Part shown: positions 18,769-28,152 of the stretch, in pieces
Numbering within the stretch: position 1 is the first letter of the stretch
How the letters are laid out: every line of letters starts with the position of its first letter
Assembly: GCF_000424285.1 (NCBI RefSeq)
Contig: NZ_KE384159.1
Location: 93,183-157,182, forward strand
DNA from: Butyrivibrio sp. MB2005
GTDB lineage: Bacteria; Bacillota; Clostridia; Lachnospirales; Lachnospiraceae
Reading direction: 5' to 3'
Length of the DNA stretch: 64,000 nucleotides
Position numbers and translations under genes: made by a program
The notes under the pieces: generated by a model
The model's database searches: none
What the model was told of the DNA's origin: nothing
What the model saw: the letters and a program-made list of their open reading frames with translations, nothing else

Positions 18769-18797
18769 CTTTTTTATAATGTCAAAGGTGGTGGATT

Positions 18798-20402
18798 ATG
18801 TCAGTAAAATATGTATTCGTAATTGGTGGTGTAGTATCAGGTCTTGGAAAAGGTATAACAGCAGCATCTCTCGGTCGACTTTTAAAAGCTCGCGGCTATA
18901 AAGTTACCATGCAAAAGTTTGACCCTTATATCAACATCGATCCCGGTACAATGAATCCGATTCAGCATGGTGAAGTTTTCGTTACAGAGGACGGCACAGA
19001 AACTGATCTTGACCTGGGACACTATGAGCGCTTTATCGACGAAAGCCTCGACAAGAATTCTAACGTTACAACCGGTAAAATCTACTGGTCAGTACTTCAC
19101 AAAGAGCGCCGTGGTGACTACGGCGGACACACAGTTCAGGTAATCCCTCATATCACAGATGAAATAAAAAGCAGATTCTATCGTAATTACGATGAAGATA
19201 ATACTCACATCGCTATCATAGAAGTTGGCGGTACTGTCGGTGATATCGAGTCACAGCCTTTTCTTGAATCAATAAGACAGTTCCAGCATGAGGTTGGACA
19301 CGAGAATGCAATGATAATCCTTGTTTCTCTTATCCCTTACCTTCGCTGCTCACAGGAGATTAAAACAAAGCCCACTCAGTCTGCAGTTAAAACCTTGCAG
19401 GGAATGGGTCTTAGCCCCGACGTTATCGTTTGCAGAAGTGAAGTAGAACTTGATAATGAAACCAAGGAAAAGATTTCTCTTTTCTGTAACGTACCAAGCA
19501 AGTATGTACTTAATAACCTGGATCTTAAATACTTGTATGAAGCACCTCTTGCCATGGAAAAGGAGCATCTTGCGGACGTAGCACTTGAATGCCTGCATCT
19601 CGAGCATAGAGAACCCAAGCTTGATGACTGGACTGATATGGTGAATACACTCTATGCACTTGATAAGACTGTTACTGTTGCTCTTGTCGGAAAATATACT
19701 CAGCTCCACGATGCTTACATTAGTGTTGTAGAAGCGTTAAAACACGGCGGCATCGCTGCTAAGAGAGAAGTTAAGATCAAATGGATTGATTCAGAAGAGA
19801 TTACTCCTGAGAATGTAGCTGAAAAGCTTTCAGATGTTTCCGGTGTAATTGTGCCCGGCGGTTTTGGTGATCGTGGAATTGAAGGAATGATCACTTCCAT
19901 TCAATACGTCAGAGAAAACAAGATTCCTTTCCTTGGAATCTGCCTCGGTATGCAGCTTGCAATTATTGAATTTACCAGAAATGTGATTGGTCACAGTGAT
20001 GCGCACTCTATCGAGTTTAATCCTTCTACAACTCATCCTGTGATTGCATTCCTGCCTGATCACAGCGCAGGCGAAGATCTTGGTGGAACTCTCAGACTTG
20101 GTTCTTACCCTTGTACTCTTGAAGAAAACACCCTTGCTTACAGCCTTTATGGCACATGTGATATCACAGAGAGACATCGTCATCGCTATGAAGTTAATAA
20201 TGACTATAGAGAGACTCTTACAAATAATGGTCTCAAGTTATGCGGTCTTTCACCTGACAGAAGAATCGTTGAGATGATTGAATATCCTGAGAATCCTTTC
20301 TTTATCGCAACTCAGGCTCATCCGGAATTCAAATCCCGTCCCAACAACCCGCATCCTTTATTTGCAGGATTTATTAAAGCCGCTGCTGAATTTGAAGGTT
20401 AA
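18798..20402 (+). CDS. pyrG: CTP synthase
   Basis: 534 residues, normal length. It aminates UTP to CTP using glutamine and ATP. The N-terminal amidoligase domain starts [17 protein letters not shown] and has [15 protein letters not shown] and [10 protein letters not shown]. The C-terminal amidotransferase has PGGFGDRG, the nucleophile in FLGICLGMQ and HPEF. It has its own promoter and attenuator and is followed by its own terminator, so it is monocistronic and divergent from trp. Confidence 0.97.
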   Translation: MSVKYVFVIGGVVSGLGKGITAASLGRLLKARGYKVTMQKFDPYINIDPGTMNPIQHGEVFVTEDGTETDLDLGHYERFIDESLDKNSNVTTGKIYWSVLHKERRGDYGGHTVQVIPHITDEIKSRFYRNYDEDNTHIAIIEVGGTVGDIESQPFLESIRQFQHEVGHENAMIILVSLIPYLRCSQEIKTKPTQSAVKTLQGMGLSPDVIVCRSEVELDNETKEKISLFCNVPSKYVLNNLDLKYLYEAPLAMEKEHLADVALECLHLEHREPKLDDWTDMVNTLYALDKTVTVALVGKYTQLHDAYISVVEALKHGGIAAKREVKIKWIDSEEITPENVAEKLSDVSGVIVPGGFGDRGIEGMITSIQYVRENKIPFLGICLGMQLAIIEFTRNVIGHSDAHSIEFNPSTTHPVIAFLPDHSAGEDLGGTLRLGSYPCTLEENTLAYSLYGTCDITERHRHRYEVNNDYRETLTNNGLKLCGLSPDRRIVEMIEYPENPFFIATQAHPEFKSRPNNPHPLFAGFIKAAAEFEG

Positions 20403-20469
20403 TAGAACCAATAAGCGTCTCTTAATCTTATAATTTCGTGAAGGAAAAACATCCATAAACTATTTTCAG

Positions 20470-20508
20470 CCCAAGTGAGATTATCTAATTTCGCTTGGGT
20501 GATTTTTT
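20470..20508 (+). terminator. Terminator of pyrG
   Basis: CCCAAGTGAGA (20470-20480) pairs with TTTCGCTTGGG (20489-20499), followed by TGATTTTTTG. It lies about 70 bp after the pyrG stop. Confidence 0.85.
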
Positions 20509-20576
20509 GTTTATTCAAGTACTGAACTCTTCTAATCACGCTTAAACTTTGATAATCAATCATTTGATGACTTTAA

Positions 20577-21104
20577 TCAAACCAGTTCCAAAACTTCTCT
20601 TTGTCCTACTCCAAACTCAAAGCATATCTTTTCAATTATCTGCTCTTTGCTTATCTTCATACTTTTAAGCATAGACACAGCCTTTCTGATGCCATCATTA
20701 AGCCCTTCGCGAAACCCTTCTTCTTTTGACAATTCCAGGGATTTCACATCGTCATATTCCTTGACCATCATCTCGTAAACTGCCTGTGTGTTTTTCTTCA
20801 TAAAAGGCTTAATAACAAAATCATCCGGCATAAACTCAACTGCCAGTTCAACAGCTGCCTCTTTAGTAAACTTCTTGGTATTATCTTTGACCTTTGCTAC
20901 AAGCCAGGCATATTCATATACTGGTCTGCAGGATTCCATAAGTGAACTGATTTCCATCAATTCCTGCTCATTCTGATTTATTCTACCCTCAGAATCAAGT
21001 CTTTTAAACATCATACTTTTATTCTCAGGACTTCCCAAAATAAAAGCAAGTAACTTATCCATATATGCACCTTCCATAGAAATAACACTGTTAAGATTAT
21101 CCAT
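20577..21104 (-). CDS. Hypothetical protein, possibly the C-terminal part of an Rpn-type nuclease
   Basis: 175 residues, helical, no signal or membrane segment. The C-terminal third has EEGFREGLNDGIRKAVSML and a predicted HTH-like tail, a pattern I associate with the C-termini of Rpn/PD-(D/E)XK transposase-like proteins. The nuclease domain that would precede it is absent, so it may be a decayed remnant or an independent small protein. AGGAGGG lies 4 nt before the ATG, so translation is plausible. It neighbours a tuf-derived island. Family assignment is uncertain. Confidence 0.4.
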   Translation of the reverse strand: MDNLNSVISMEGAYMDKLLAFILGSPENKSMMFKRLDSEGRINQNEQELMEISSLMESCRPVYEYAWLVAKVKDNTKKFTKEAAVELAVEFMPDDFVIKPFMKKNTQAVYEMMVKEYDDVKSLELSKEEGFREGLNDGIRKAVSMLKSMKISKEQIIEKICFEFGVGQREVLELV

Positions 21105-21190
21105 CTTACCCTCCTAAATTAGTATTTTTGCGCATGAAAATAAAGCGTATGCACTCTTAAAGACATTCGCAATAAAAAACGTGAAAAGTG

Positions 21191-21211
21191 AAAAAACTGG
21201 GAGAAACTCCC
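21191..21211 (-). terminator. Small terminator upstream of the hypothetical gene
   Basis: Minus strand GGGAG-UUU-CUCCC (21199-21211) followed by AG and six U (21191-21196). It would stop transcripts arriving from the tuf-fragment side before the gene at 20577-21104. The rest of 21105-21340 is AT-rich and shows nothing else I can name. Confidence 0.65.
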
Positions 21212-21342
21212 TGATATCTAGTGTGGTCATCGACCGAAAAGAATGATAACTTATTTAAAATCATTTGTCAATATATTTTTGTATTTTATCTTAAATATGT
21301 TATTGCATTTTGCAATTTCCCGCGCGAATACTATTTAAATAT

Positions 21343-21378
21343 AAAAAAACAGCCACTGCAGGAAAACCTGCAATGGCT
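21343..21378 (-). terminator. Terminator behind the tuf 3' fragment
   Basis: AGCCACTGCAGG and CCTGCAATGGCT form a stem (21351-21378) with seven U (21343-21349) on the minus strand. It lies 45 bp after the stop of the tuf fragment, as a tuf terminator would. Confidence 0.85.
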
Positions 21379-21416
21379 ATCTAATTAGCATTTTATGCAA
21401 TTAGGTAAAGGTTATC

Positions 21417-21478
21417 GTTAAAATTATTCAACGATTGTAGCAACCTTACCTGATCCAACTGTACGTCCACCCTCACGG
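21417..21478 (-). pseudogene. Displaced 3' end of tuf (attachment-site-like duplication)
   Basis: These 62 bases match 23984-24045, the 3' end of the intact tuf, at 59 positions. The reading frame still encodes the last EF-Tu residues [17 protein letters not shown] and stop; the coding differences are synonymous. Homology ends abruptly at 21478. This is what a site-specific integration into the end of tuf would leave: an intact gene on one side and a displaced tail on the other. No integrase gene is visible between them. Confidence 0.85.
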
Positions 21479-21579
21479 CTTAACGTTCTTTATATCCATT
21501 TAAAAAGCCTTGATTTTACGTGGTTTCTATTCGCACATATCTCATGTTTCGCTTCATTTTTGGTGGTTTTTGAAATTTT

Positions 21580-21598
21580 TAGAGCCATTTTAGAGCCA
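21580..21598. repeat. Paired TAGAGCCA repeats, left end of the island
   Basis: TAGAGCCA occurs at 21580-21587 and 21591-21598 (11-bp period). The same pair, same spacing and same preceding AAATTTT, occurs at 23888-23906 near the other end. They resemble recombinase arm-type sites; this role is inference. Confidence 0.5.
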
Positions 21599-21640
21599 AT
21601 AAGCAAGATACTTTTCAAAAGCTCTTTTTCTCAGTTTCTT

Positions 21641-21940
21641 TTATTGTTCTTTTCTAAAATCTGCTGTATCCTGAACAGCCCTTGGCAGCCAATCTTCTCT
21701 GACATAATCAAGAGGAATTACCAGTTCTTGGATCTTATCATCTTTACCGGGTCTCTTTATATCATCCGGCAAGTAATCCAGACCAACTTCCCTCAGACTC
21801 ATGACACTGTCATAGATCCATCCAACAGCCTGCCCGTCACAATATAAACAATAGCAACCGAACATCTTTTTCACTTTTACATCCAGTTCACCAAGTGAAT
21901 CGAGCCATTCCTGAACTATTTGAGGATCTTCATAAGCCAT
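21641..21940 (-). CDS. TfoX N-terminal-domain-like protein
   Basis: 99 residues. It contains VKKMFGCYCLYCDGQAVGWI, which matches the MFGGYGLY-type core of the TfoX/Sxy N-terminal domain, found in competence regulators and many stand-alone small proteins of unknown role. AAGGAGG lies 6 nt before the ATG. It follows the XRE regulator gene by about 40 bp and may be cotranscribed with it. A competence role is not implied by this context. Confidence 0.65.
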   Translation of the reverse strand: MAYEDPQIVQEWLDSLGELDVKVKKMFGCYCLYCDGQAVGWIYDSVMSLREVGLDYLPDDIKRPGKDDKIQELVIPLDYVREDWLPRAVQDTADFRKEQ

Positions 21941-21979
21941 CAGAGTACCTCCTTATGTTGCTTATTTTGCATATATTCC

Positions 21980-22738
21980 TTATGAATGAAAACGATGAAG
22001 TCGTCCTTTAATCATCAAAAGAATAAGAGAGATTATGCAAGCATAAAGTGTCGTAAGCACCATCACAGCAAGGCTAGGACCGATGGTTGCTGGATCAGAC
22101 ATAGTATGCATGAAAACAGCGAAACCAATCAGTACAACGCATATACCAGCAAGAAGCGTGGCCTTTATGCCAAAGTTTAAGGCATATTCTGATTTTTCTG
22201 ATAACTGCATAAGTTCTTCATCAGAATATCTTTTAGATGAAAAAAGAAGTTTGAAGCTTCTAAAAAACTCTGCAAAATGACCGGAAGCGCCAAGGATAAT
22301 AAGCTGAATCCCAAGCAGTGAGATTAAGGATGGAGGATCGATGAAGTAGATTATCATCCCAACTCCGCCAGATATAATTGTAATCAGATAAATAAAGAGG
22401 CACAACAAAATAATACCAGCAACAGTTCCGACAACGGCGTTTCTGCCTTGTCTTTTGACATTTTCATTTGTTTTTATAAGTTCTACCATATTTTCTTCCG
22501 CCTTTCCGTTGTAATCCACGCTGGATAGGCGCTGCCCAGATAACAGTTCATTAATACTAATATCAAGTACCTTGCATAGATCTGCCATAATTGAAGTATC
22601 AGGCATGCCACGCCCCGTTTCCCAGCGGGATATAGCTTTGTCGCTAACTCCAATCTCGTCAGCCAGCTGTTTCTGAGTAAGGCCCTTTTCTTTTCTGATA
22701 TCTGATATGAACTGTCCTGTTTTCTTTTGATCAATCAT
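21980..22738 (-). CDS. XRE-family regulator with C-terminal membrane segments
   Basis: 252 residues. An N-terminal helix-turn-helix (IRKEKGLTQKQLADEIGVSDKAISRWE region, about 12-40) is followed by a linker and four to five hydrophobic segments (from about residue 90), so it is probably a membrane-tethered regulator. The ATG at 22738 has AGGAG 8 nt upstream; a GTG three codons earlier overlaps that site. Its upstream region holds inverted repeats at 22766-22808 and 22851-22865 that could be operators. Target genes are unknown; the TfoX-like gene follows it. Confidence 0.8.
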   Translation of the reverse strand: MIDQKKTGQFISDIRKEKGLTQKQLADEIGVSDKAISRWETGRGMPDTSIMADLCKVLDISINELLSGQRLSSVDYNGKAEENMVELIKTNENVKRQGRNAVVGTVAGIILLCLFIYLITIISGGVGMIIYFIDPPSLISLLGIQLIILGASGHFAEFFRSFKLLFSSKRYSDEELMQLSEKSEYALNFGIKATLLAGICVVLIGFAVFMHTMSDPATIGPSLAVMVLTTLYACIISLILLMIKGRLHRFHS

Positions 22739-22765
22739 TTTTAACACTCCTATCAGCGCGTTAAT

Positions 22766-22865
22766 GGTTACAACTTAAGCGTAGGATATTTCTAAGTATA
22801 TTGTAACCTATAGAGCATAGATAAAAGTATATTTTTACCAAATACCGATGTCTACGAATCGTAGA
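22766..22865. promoter_or_regulatory. Candidate operators upstream of the XRE gene
   Basis: GGTTACAA (22766-22773) and TTGTAACC (22801-22808) form an 8-bp inverted repeat 27 bp apart. TCTACGA-A-TCGTAGA (22851-22865) is a second palindrome. Both lie in the 235-bp gap upstream of the XRE gene and fit autoregulation. No clear promoter hexamers could be fixed. Confidence 0.4.
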
Positions 22866-22973
22866 TACAGCAACTAATACGCTTTTCTAAGCAGTTAACG
22901 CATAAACTATTTACCCCAAAAGGAAACCATAACAAATCCACAATTCAAAGCCGTGATAGATAAGTTACAATCG

Positions 22974-23648
22974 CTACATTTCTTTCTGACTAATAGGCTT
23001 GAGATAATTCTTTTTTAGTGTCCTGACATCTTCAAAAAAGATTTTCTCAGATTTAGAAAGTATATGTTTTTCAAGCTTCAGCTCCGCCAATTTTATAGTA
23101 CAAATAAGATCAGCAACCTGGAACAGCCTATACTCAGAAGGAAGCACTCTTCTAAATTCAACATTGTCCAAAAGAACATTAAATACAGATGACAGAATTC
23201 TACTCACTTCTACCTGACCATTATCGTAGTATATTTTCACACAATCATACCCGATGAAAAAATCCATATTGGCCCTTATAAACGCAGCAAGAAGCTTACT
23301 CAGTTTTCCAACAGCCTCAACCGAATCATCTTTATTTTTCTTTTCTATATGGATAGATTTAACCTTCACATCTACTTTTCTAGTGAAAGTCATCATATTT
23401 TTTAAAATTTTCCTTTTATTCTCTACGGTATACTCTTTATACTCATGCTCAGATCGAATTATTGGTCCTGCATGCACACAATGATGCGGCAAACCTAAAT
23501 ACTGCATCTGCGTTTCAAGTTTAGCTAGATCCTCAGTGATATTAACTGCTTGGTCATGCATTACCATAGATATTATATAAAACGGAGAATGGGGATCATA
23601 TTCACCAAAATCTCCAGATTCGTCTACAAATATACTTAATTCCTTCAT
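22974..23648 (-). CDS. DUF3800 domain protein
   Basis: 224 residues starting MKELSIFVDESGDFG, the characteristic N-terminal DESGD motif of DUF3800; the C-terminal FQVADLICTIKLAELK segment also fits. The conserved acidic residues and predicted fold suggest a nuclease-like (RNase H-type) enzyme, which I recall from fold studies but cannot verify here. The frame is open 63 codons further upstream, but those codons run through a structured RNA and terminator, and GGGAGG lies just before the ATG at 23648. It has its own promoter and leader. Confidence 0.82.
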   Translation of the reverse strand: MKELSIFVDESGDFGEYDPHSPFYIISMVMHDQAVNITEDLAKLETQMQYLGLPHHCVHAGPIIRSEHEYKEYTVENKRKILKNMMTFTRKVDVKVKSIHIEKKNKDDSVEAVGKLSKLLAAFIRANMDFFIGYDCVKIYYDNGQVEVSRILSSVFNVLLDNVEFRRVLPSEYRLFQVADLICTIKLAELKLEKHILSKSEKIFFEDVRTLKKNYLKPISQKEM

Positions 23649-23668
23649 ACCCCTCCCTTTATTGCATG

Positions 23669-23745
23669 AAAAAAGCGGGTGTCTTACCCGCCAATAGGTG
23701 GACCCGGGTCTTTCGACCAGCCCAGAAAGCTTTCGCTCTCTTCTT
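23669..23745 (-). ncRNA. Structured RNA upstream of the DUF3800 gene (candidate DUF3800-type motif)
   Basis: On the minus strand, starting about 7 nt after a -10 box, there are two GAAA-tetraloop hairpins: AGAGAGC/GCUUUCU (23724-23741) and GGUC/GACC (23707-23718). A GC-rich linker and a terminator hairpin GCGGGU/ACCCGC with six U (23669-23691) follow. Several published structured RNA motifs (DUF3800-I and relatives) were named for lying next to DUF3800 genes; whether this one matches any of them needs a covariance-model search. Confidence 0.6.
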
Positions 23746-23751
23746 AAGAGA

Positions 23752-23780
23752 ATATTACCATTATCCATATTGAAAAACAA
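23752..23780 (-). promoter_or_regulatory. Promoter of the DUF3800-associated RNA
   Basis: Minus strand -35 TTGTTT (23775-23780), 17-bp spacer, -10 TAATAT (23752-23757). The predicted start at about 23745 coincides with the first RNA hairpin. Confidence 0.6.
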
Positions 23781-23887
23781 GTATAAGAATAATAAATTTA
23801 TACTATTTTCATGGCTCAATTTTGGCACCGGAAACACCCTTTACAAAGGCGCATAAATACTGCCTTTTAGAAAAAACTCAAAATTTT

Positions 23888-23906
23888 TAGAGCCAAATTA
23901 GAGCCA
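23888..23906. repeat. Paired TAGAGCCA repeats, right end of the island
   Basis: TAGAGCCA at 23888-23895 and 23899-23906, matching the pair at 21580-21598 in sequence, orientation and 11-bp period. Confidence 0.5.
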
Positions 23907-23933
23907 GTGACCATTTTAAGCCAGATTGTATAC

Positions 23934-23967
23934 AAAAAAACAGCTTCCAGAGAAACTCTGGAAGCTG
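23934..23967 (-). terminator. Terminator of the tuf gene
   Basis: CAGCTTCCAGAG/CTCTGGAAGCTG stem (23941-23967), loop of three, with seven U on the minus strand (23934-23940). It lies 24 bp after the tuf stop. Confidence 0.93.
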
Positions 23968-23990
23968 CATAAAATCTAGGTTTGTTAAGA

Positions 23991-25181
23991 TTACTCAACG
24001 ATTGTAGCAACCTTACCTGATCCAACTGTACGACCACCCTCACGGATAGCGAACTTAAGACCCTGCTCCATAGCGATGGGGTGGATAAGCTCGATTGACA
24101 TTGTTACGTGGTCACCAGGCATGCACATCTCTGTTCCCTCAGGAAGGTTGCAAACACCTGTTACGTCTGTTGTTCTGAAGTAGAACTGAGGACGATAGTT
24201 GTTGAAGAAAGGTGTATGACGTCCACCTTCATCCTTTGTAAGAACGTAAACCTCAGCTGTGAACTTCTTGTGGCAAGTTACAGAACCGGGCTTTGTGATA
24301 CACTGACCTCTCTGGATACCATCACGGTCAACACCACGAAGAAGAAGACCAACGTTGTCACCAGCTTCGCAGTAATCCATTGTCTTACGGAACATCTCGA
24401 TACCAGTACATACAGACTTAGCTGTCTCTTCCTTGATACCAACGATTTCGATTTCGTCGTTAAGGTTGAGGTGACCTCTCTCTACACGACCTGTAGCAAC
24501 TGTTCCACGACCTGTGATTGTGAATACGTCCTCAACAGGCATAAGGAAAGGCTTATCTGTCTCACGAGTAGGTTCAGGGATGTAAGAATCAACTGTATCC
24601 ATAAGCTCCATGATCTTGTCGCCCCACTCACACTTAGGATCCTCAAGAGCCTTAAGTGCAGAACCACGAATGATCGGGATATCATCTCCAGGGAACTCAT
24701 ACTCTGTAAGAAGGTCTCTGATCTCCATCTCTACGAGGTCAAGAAGTTCAGGATCATCAACCATATCGCACTTGTTCATGAATACGATGATGTAAGGAAC
24801 ACCTACCTGACGAGCAAGAAGAACGTGCTCTCTTGTCTGAGCCATAACACCATCAGTAGCAGCAACAACGAGGATAGAACCATCCATCTGTGCAGCACCT
24901 GTGATCATGTTCTTTACATAGTCAGCGTGGCCAGGGCAGTCAACGTGTGCGTAGTGTCTGCTAGCTGTCTCATACTCGATGTGAGCAGAGTTAATTGTGA
25001 TACCACGCTCTTTTTCCTCGGGTGCTTTATCGATCTGATCGAAAGCAACAGCAGGGCTGAATCCTCTGTCTGCAAGAACAGTTGTGATAGCTGCTGTAAG
25101 AGTTGTCTTACCATGGTCAACGTGTCCGATTGTACCAATGTTTACGTGCGGCTTACTTCTGTCAAACTTAGCTTTTGCCAT
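23991..25181 (-). CDS. tuf: Elongation factor Tu
   Basis: 396 residues. It delivers aminoacyl-tRNA to the ribosome. GTPase motifs [18 protein letters not shown] and GSALKA are all present, with the beta-barrel domains following. The codon choice is strongly biased, as expected for a highly expressed gene. It closes the str operon after fusA and also has its own promoter. Its last 62 bases, including 8 beyond the stop, are duplicated at 21417-21478. Confidence 0.98.
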   Translation of the reverse strand: MAKAKFDRSKPHVNIGTIGHVDHGKTTLTAAITTVLADRGFSPAVAFDQIDKAPEEKERGITINSAHIEYETASRHYAHVDCPGHADYVKNMITGAAQMDGSILVVAATDGVMAQTREHVLLARQVGVPYIIVFMNKCDMVDDPELLDLVEMEIRDLLTEYEFPGDDIPIIRGSALKALEDPKCEWGDKIMELMDTVDSYIPEPTRETDKPFLMPVEDVFTITGRGTVATGRVERGHLNLNDEIEIVGIKEETAKSVCTGIEMFRKTMDYCEAGDNVGLLLRGVDRDGIQRGQCITKPGSVTCHKKFTAEVYVLTKDEGGRHTPFFNNYRPQFYFRTTDVTGVCNLPEGTEMCMPGDHVTMSIELIHPIAMEQGLKFAIREGGRTVGSGKVATIVE

Positions 25182-25248
25182 TTTTAAATATCCTCCTTAA
25201 ATAAAAATGTTACTTTAACATTTTTTCTCATAATAACCGACTATATCG

Positions 25249-25277
25249 ATTATATAGAAATTTACGCTTGAAATCAA
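25249..25277 (-). promoter_or_regulatory. Promoter of tuf
   Basis: Minus strand -35 TTGATT (25272-25277), 17-bp spacer, -10 TATAAT (25249-25254), about 68 bp before the tuf ATG. It allows tuf expression independent of fusA. Confidence 0.8.
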
Positions 25278-25295
25278 GCATAAAATAGTATAAAC

Positions 25296-25339
25296 AAGGG
25301 CTTTGTGGCACGATTTCATAAGAAATCGTTGCCGCCCTT
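25296..25339 (-). terminator. Hairpin between fusA and tuf
   Basis: AAGGGC/GCCCTT outer stem with inner GATTTC/GAAATC stem, followed by GUUUAUAC on the minus strand. The U-tract is poor, so this is a partial terminator or processing site rather than a strong stop. Confidence 0.5.
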
Positions 25340-25346
25340 AATTTAT

Positions 25347-27464
25347 TTATGAATTTTTGTTGGAAAGTACTTTCTCCTGGATGTTCTTCGGAACAGGAGC
25401 ATACTTCTCAAAGAACATTGAGTAGTTACCACGACCCTGTGTTCTTGAACGAAGGTCTGTAGCATATCCGAACATCTCAGCAAGCGGAACATGTGCTCTA
25501 ACGATCTTTCCGCCGCCCATGTCATCCATACCTTCAACCTGTCCACGACGTGAGTTAACGTCACCGATAACATCACCCATGTACTCTTCAGGCATAGTAA
25601 CTTCAACCTTCATGATGGGCTCAAGGAGAACCATTCCGCCCTTAGCCATAGCATCCTTGAATGCCATAGATCCGGCAATGTGGAATGCCATTTCTGATGA
25701 ATCGACTTCGTGGTATGATCCGTCGTAAACTGTAGCGTGTACACCTACAACAGGGAATCCACCAAGAGATCCGGCCTTCATAGCCTCTTCGATACCTTCG
25801 CTGATAGGCTGGATATATTCCTTAGGAATAGAACCACCAACAACTTCGCTATCGAACTGATAAAGGTTCTCTCCGTTAGCATCCATGGGCTCGAAGCGAA
25901 CTTTACAGTGACCATACTGACCACGTCCACCAGACTGCTTAGCATACTTGCTCTCGATATCGCAAGCATTAAGAAGAGCTTCTCTGTATGCAACCTGAGG
26001 TGCACCAACGTTAGCCTCTACCTTGTACTCACGAAGAAGTCTGTCAACGATGATATCAAGGTGAAGCTCACCCATACCAGCGATGATTGTCTGACCTGTC
26101 TCAGCATTAGTATGTGCTCTGAATGTAGGATCCTCTTCTGCAAGCTTCATAAGAGCTTCGTCAAGCTTCTGCTGACCAGCCTTAGTCTTAGGCTCGATAG
26201 CAAGCTCGATAACGGGATCCGGGAACTCCATAGACTCAAGGATTACGGGGTTCTTATCATCACAGAGAGTATCACCTGTAGTTGTGTTCTTAAGACCAAC
26301 AGCTGCAGCGATATCACCTGAGTAAACCTTATCAAGGTCTGAACGCTTGTTAGCGTGCATCTGAAGGATACGTCCAAGACGCTCCTTGTTGTCCTTTGTA
26401 CTGTTAAGTACATAAGAACCTGAATTTGCAGTACCACGATATACGCGGAAGAATGCAAGCTTTCCTACGAAAGGATCGCTGACAATCTTGAATGCAAGAG
26501 CTGCGAAGGGGCCATCATCTGTTGACTCAACCTCAACCTCATTGCCATCCATGTCTGTACCCTTACAAGCAGGGATATCAAGAGGTGAAGGCATGAACTC
26601 GATAACAGCATCGATGAGCTTCTGAATACCTCTGTTTCTGTGAGCAGAACCACAGCAAACAGGGAAAGCCTTACATTCACAAGTTGCCTTACGAAGAGCA
26701 GCCTTAAGCTCCTCCTTTGTAGGCTCCTCACCTTCAAGGTACTTCATCATAAGATCTTCATCGAGGTCGCAGATTTTCTCTACTAGCTCACTACGATAAA
26801 GCTCTGCATCATCCTTAAGATCAGCAGGGATCTCGCCGATAGTAACATCTTCACCCTTATCATCATTATAGATATAAGCCTGCATCTCAAAAAGGTCGAT
26901 AATACCCTGGAACTGATCCTCAGCTCCGATCGGGATTTCGATCATAATAGCATTTTTCTTAAGTCTATTACGGATCTGCTCAACAGCTCCGAAATAGTTT
27001 GCTCCGATGATATCCATCTTGTTGATGAATGCCATACGAGGAACATTAAATCCATCAGCCTGACGCCATACGTTCTCAGACTGAGGCTCAACGCCTTCTT
27101 TTGCACTGAATACGCCTACAGCGCCGTCAAGTACACGAAGTGAACGCTCAACCTCAACGGTAAAGTCAACGTGGCCGGGAGTATCGATAATGTTGATACG
27201 ATGCTCCTGAGCACCGGGCTTAACCTTTCCGTTTTCCTGAAGTGTCCAATGGCATGTTGTAGCTGCAGATGTGATAGTGATACCTCTTTCCTGCTCCTGT
27301 TCCATCCAGTCCATGGTAGCAGTACCTTCATAGGTCTCACCAATCTTGTAGTTAACACCGGTATAGTAAAGAATACGCTCTGTAAGTGTAGTCTTACCAG
27401 CATCGATATGAGCCATAATACCAATGTTTCTGGTTCTTTCCAATGGATATTGTCTTTCAGCCAA
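25347..27464 (-). CDS. fusA: Elongation factor G
   Basis: 705 residues. It catalyses translocation. GTPase motifs [14 protein letters not shown] and NKMD are present and the length is typical. The start is a TTG at 27462-27464 (reading [13 protein letters not shown]) with AGGAGG 8 nt upstream; no in-frame ATG lies near the expected N-terminus. A TTG start is unusual for such a highly expressed gene. It follows rpsG by 52 bp. Confidence 0.96.
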   Translation of the reverse strand: MAERQYPLERTRNIGIMAHIDAGKTTLTERILYYTGVNYKIGETYEGTATMDWMEQEQERGITITSAATTCHWTLQENGKVKPGAQEHRINIIDTPGHVDFTVEVERSLRVLDGAVGVFSAKEGVEPQSENVWRQADGFNVPRMAFINKMDIIGANYFGAVEQIRNRLKKNAIMIEIPIGAEDQFQGIIDLFEMQAYIYNDDKGEDVTIGEIPADLKDDAELYRSELVEKICDLDEDLMMKYLEGEEPTKEELKAALRKATCECKAFPVCCGSAHRNRGIQKLIDAVIEFMPSPLDIPACKGTDMDGNEVEVESTDDGPFAALAFKIVSDPFVGKLAFFRVYRGTANSGSYVLNSTKDNKERLGRILQMHANKRSDLDKVYSGDIAAAVGLKNTTTGDTLCDDKNPVILESMEFPDPVIELAIEPKTKAGQQKLDEALMKLAEEDPTFRAHTNAETGQTIIAGMGELHLDIIVDRLLREYKVEANVGAPQVAYREALLNACDIESKYAKQSGGRGQYGHCKVRFEPMDANGENLYQFDSEVVGGSIPKEYIQPISEGIEEAMKAGSLGGFPVVGVHATVYDGSYHEVDSSEMAFHIAGSMAFKDAMAKGGMVLLEPIMKVEVTMPEEYMGDVIGDVNSRRGQVEGMDDMGGGKIVRAHVPLAEMFGYATDLRSRTQGRGNYSMFFEKYAPVPKNIQEKVLSNKNS

Positions 27465-27516
27465 AGGTTTATCCTCCTAATAAAATACGACGTTTCTTAC
27501 ACTGAAAATCCAAAAA

Positions 27517-27987
27517 TTAGAATCTGTAGTGTGAGAATGCCTTGTTTGCTTCTGCCATCTTGTGCATATCTTCTTTTCTCTTAACAGATGCACCTGTGTT
27601 GTTGAATGCATCAAGAATTTCTGATGCAAGTCTGTCAACCATGGTCTTCTCGCCTCTGTTACGAGAAAATGTTACAAGCCAGCGAAGTGCAAGGGCCTGA
27701 CGTCTATCCGGACGAACCTCGATCGGTACCTGATATGTAGCACCACCGATACGTCTAGCCTTTACCTCGAGAGCGGGCATGATGTTGTTCATAGCACCCT
27801 CGAATACTTCAAGAGCAGGCTTACCAGCCTTCTCCTCTACCTGTGCGAATGCACCATATACGATCTTCTGTGCAACACCCTTCTTACCATCAAGCATAAC
27901 TGTGTTGATAAGCTTTGTTACAACCTTGTTATCGTATAAAGGATCCGCTAATACGTCACGTTTTACAATATGTCCTTTACGCGGCAC
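27517..27987 (-). CDS. rpsG: 30S ribosomal protein S7
   Basis: 156 residues, starting [18 protein letters not shown], with the conserved [16 protein letters not shown] segment and typical length. Primary 16S rRNA-binding protein of the small-subunit head. Part of the str operon between rpsL and fusA; in other bacteria S7 is also the translational repressor of this operon. Confidence 0.97.
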   Translation of the reverse strand: MPRKGHIVKRDVLADPLYDNKVVTKLINTVMLDGKKGVAQKIVYGAFAQVEEKAGKPALEVFEGAMNNIMPALEVKARRIGGATYQVPIEVRPDRRQALALRWLVTFSRNRGEKTMVDRLASEILDAFNNTGASVKRKEDMHKMAEANKAFSHYRF

Positions 27988-28152
27988 GGTTCTTCCCTCC
28001 TTTAGAATCGCAGATGAGTGTCAGTCTTCATCTGTTTACTATAGATCATAGGTACTCACTAATTTTTAGTGTACGTGCGGGTCTTTTTATTACGAAAAAA
28101 GAAACACCAACACTCTTAAAAAAATTAGATCTTGTAATGATAGTTACTTAGA

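Noticed and set aside
21417-21478. Second functional tuf gene
   Set aside because: Only the last 17 codons and stop are present; upstream sequence is unrelated and there is no start.
21641-22738. Competence locus (TfoX-like gene)
   Set aside because: No com genes or related regulators nearby; the domain is also common in proteins with no known competence role.
24108-25187. Long open frame antisense to tuf (about 359 codons on the plus strand)
   Set aside because: It mirrors the biased codon use of tuf, is cysteine/leucine-rich without motifs, and lacks a ribosome binding site.
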